Positions 62,390 to 64,000 of a stretch of DNA of 64,000 nucleotides are shown piece after piece; the first letter of the stretch is position 1; each line of letters opens with the position of its first letter. The stretch lies in NCBI GenBank assembly GCA_027405735.1, contig JAPEHQ010000016.1, positions 992,001 through 1,056,000 of the forward strand, in the 5' to 3' direction. The stretch comes from Mucor racemosus. Lineage: Eukaryota; Mucoromycota; Mucoromycetes; Mucorales; Mucoraceae. Position numbers and translations under genes: made by a program. The notes beneath the pieces are model-generated. The model had not been told where the DNA came from. It did not search any database and worked only from the letters and a program-made list of their open reading frames with translations.

Positions 62390-62651
62390 AAACCCCAACT
62401 TTCAAATTGATATATCTCGTCAATAAGGCAATTCTGTTGAATCAGAGTAACTCACATCTGTTTTAAACCATTCAAATTATCTTCGTTATTAATTATATTA
62501 TGATTGATATACTTTAATAAATTGACTAAAAGCCTTGATCTCATTGCTCTGCTCTCTGCTCATCTGGGCTGCCTGATCTGCACAAAATTTTTTATTCTGC
62601 CCATCTGTGCAGATCATTATGCCCATGGAAAGCATAGTCTGGCCGTAGTTG
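62390..62651 (+). repeat. Family D, copy 2 (right end of the composite element)
   Basis: Direct match to 22264-22525, ending ...CATAGTCTGGCCGTAGTTG. In this copy no hAT MITE interrupts CAAACCCCAACTTTCAAATTG, which confirms the MITE insertion site in the other copy. Confidence 0.72.
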
Positions 62652-62748
62652 ATGTATCATTCTTAACCGAATTTCAAATCCAAAAGTAAAACAATAACTG
62701 TTCACGAACCGAAATTCACGTCAGTTAAACATCAACGGAACCACGGTT

Positions 62749-62813
62749 CCAGCATGATATTACAGCATGATATTACAGCATGATATTACAGCATGACATT
62801 AAAGCATGATGTT
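62749..62813 (+). repeat. 13-bp tandem repeat, five units
   Basis: Unit ACAGCATGATATT (with CCAGC, GACATT and GATGTT variants) repeated five times. Confidence 0.9.
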
Positions 62814-63076
62814 CTACCACCATCATGCCACATCATTATAATAATAGATAACACCTATAATCCTTATCACATCATCATTTCCCTCAACTCAATTAGTAAA
62901 TTAGTATATAAACCCTGAAATGTCAAAAGAGTCTATATAAATAATCTTGCCAGAATATTACACTTTTATTAACAATACATCCTTTGGATGTATTTATATA
63001 CATTAATTATAACTATTACTAGGGTTTTACTATCTAAGAATATGATGTAAGTCAATGATCCGCATTGATTTACTGT
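62814..63076. other. LTR-like sequence before the second solo LTR
   Basis: Contains CTATATAAATAATC near 62932 and a T-rich/AATAA region. With 63805-63950 it may be one older LTR split by the solo LTR. Not proven. Confidence 0.3.
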
Positions 63077-63804
63077 TGCAGTGGAATTACATACTAAAAA
63101 CGCTTGATAAAATAAAAACAACCTAAATTTCAAGTGTCGCTCATAAAATATGATGCCACTTGAAATGTGAACAACGATAATAAACAAACGCTTCAATTGA
63201 ACACAATAACAAACGCATGCTAAAAATATGAAATACCCTTTTTGAACCATACATGTCGTGTAGATGATAGCACCCTTGATCACGGCGCAATCAATTACAC
63301 AAATGACATATATATCAAAACAGGATTCTATCCAAATCAATAATGATAATAAACAAAGATATCAATTTAGTCAACTACTCATCTATATCGTAGTTGCACT
63401 ATCAATATAAATAAGATTCAAGCATATAAAAACTACCCCTTAAAAAATTAAGGTTACATAAAATAGATATAACAGAAATAAACAAAAACAACCATTTCCC
63501 AAAAGGTCGATATTGTCACACTTGACATACAATCCCTTATGGTCAATGCTCTATACAATTTACCCCTTAAAATATCAAATCAATAACAATGTACTCAAAA
63601 CTGGAAGATTACTAAATATATATCCATTCAAGTCTGATGGTATCCAAGTTCTCCAAATCACTATAAATACCCTCATACTTTTCAATTATTTTAACTCTTC
63701 AGAAATCTTTTGTAATAAAAACTTTAGCTGATTATAATTGTATTTCTACTGCTTTATTTTTTTATATTTTTTTATTTTAGTAAATAACATCGTAATTTAC
63801 TGCA
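63077..63804 (+). mobile_element. Second solo LTR of the same family, 5-bp duplication ACTGT
   Basis: 728 bp with the same TGCAGT...ACTGCA ends, flanked by ACTGT at 63072-63076 and 63805-63809. It differs from 60301-61029 at only a few positions, so both are young. As each has its own duplication, they are two solo LTRs, not the two ends of one element. Confidence 0.93.
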
Positions 63805-63949
63805 ACTGTAACACTAATTATAGACTGTGACCTTGGATGTGAGACCTAGGATGAGTATTGACGTAACAAACCCTCTTTATTTCCTTTTAATAAACGACAA
63901 TCTCTTTACTGCTTGATTAAATTTTCTAGTTTTATTTAACATAAACATA

Positions 63950-64000
63950 TTCTGATAAATCAGTAGTGTTTCATTTTTTTGACATTTTCGTAATAGATTT
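63950..64000 (+). repeat. Start of another family C copy, cut by window end
   Basis: TTTCATTTTTTTGACATTTT followed by CGTAATAG matches 21415-21443. Confidence 0.55.

Larger units (their letters stand above)
58404..62651 (+). mobile_element. Composite CACTA-like element (A + E + D), non-autonomous
   Basis: The left end CATTACGGCCGACCTG and the reverse of the right end CAACTACGGCCAGACTATG share TACGGCC, consistent with degraded inverted termini. Inside lie element A (58404-61385), repeat E (61750-61935) and terminal segment D (62390-62651). The left subterminal part is rich in TGTGCA words. A dynein fragment lies at 61275-61384 and a solo LTR at 60301-61029. No transposase is visible. The outline is an inference from terminal similarity and the order of shared segments. 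Confidence 0.55.

Noticed and set aside
62749..62813. CRISPR-like short repeats
   Set aside because: Units are contiguous 13-mers without spacers, a simple tandem repeat in a eukaryotic genome.
60274..63340. Frames of 96 and 123 codons on the minus strand
   Set aside because: Lie within the solo LTRs and are antisense to the expected LTR transcript.
1..64000. tRNA or rRNA genes
   Set aside because: No cloverleaf-compatible A/B box pair or conserved rRNA segment was recognised by eye; a dedicated scan would be needed to exclude a tRNA.

Overview
The window is nuclear DNA from an AT-rich filamentous fungus, most probably an early-diverging Mucoromycota (Mucorales-type) species. I infer this from the short GT-AG introns of about 50-70 nt, the very AT-rich intergenic DNA, the protein family set (Atg26-type sterol glucosyltransferase, Nha1-type antiporter, Pol5, Rom2-type RhoGEF with a CNH domain, DUF4203 membrane protein) and the load of nested transposable elements. 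No rRNA, tRNA, CRISPR array or bacterial-type operon was seen.

Layout. 1-3928: sterol 3-beta-glucosyltransferase (minus strand, 3' end outside the window). 3929-24187: about 20 kb of repeats without a host gene. It holds a 5.1-kb inverted repeat (7783-12858), a broken Ty3/gypsy-like retroelement (about 13155-18575) invaded by a hAT-type MITE (15520-16023) and a Tc1/mariner element (16047-17546) that itself carries a CACTA-like MITE, and a second inverted repeat (18590-21746). 24188-57210: the gene-rich part, with the antiporter, a WW/RS-rich protein, a small unknown protein, NADPH-cytochrome P450 reductase, an NRAMP metal transporter, a RhoGEF, an RRM/zinc-knuckle protein, Pol5, an N-terminal zinc-ribbon protein and a DUF4203 membrane protein, separated by spacers with decayed repeats. 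57211-64000: a second repeat cluster with a CACTA-like composite element (58404-62651) interrupted by one solo LTR; a second solo LTR lies at 63077-63804.

The host genes are single-gene transcription units with no evident functional cluster. The most interesting signals are in the repeats. A multi-copy element carries a decayed exon of a cytoplasmic dynein intermediate chain gene in four places, with different internal deletions in different copies. Two long, near-identical inverted repeats are present. Several elements keep readable target-site duplications, which give a relative insertion order. Among the genes, the NRAMP transporter appears to contain a 10-nt microexon and two stop-free introns of 3n length.
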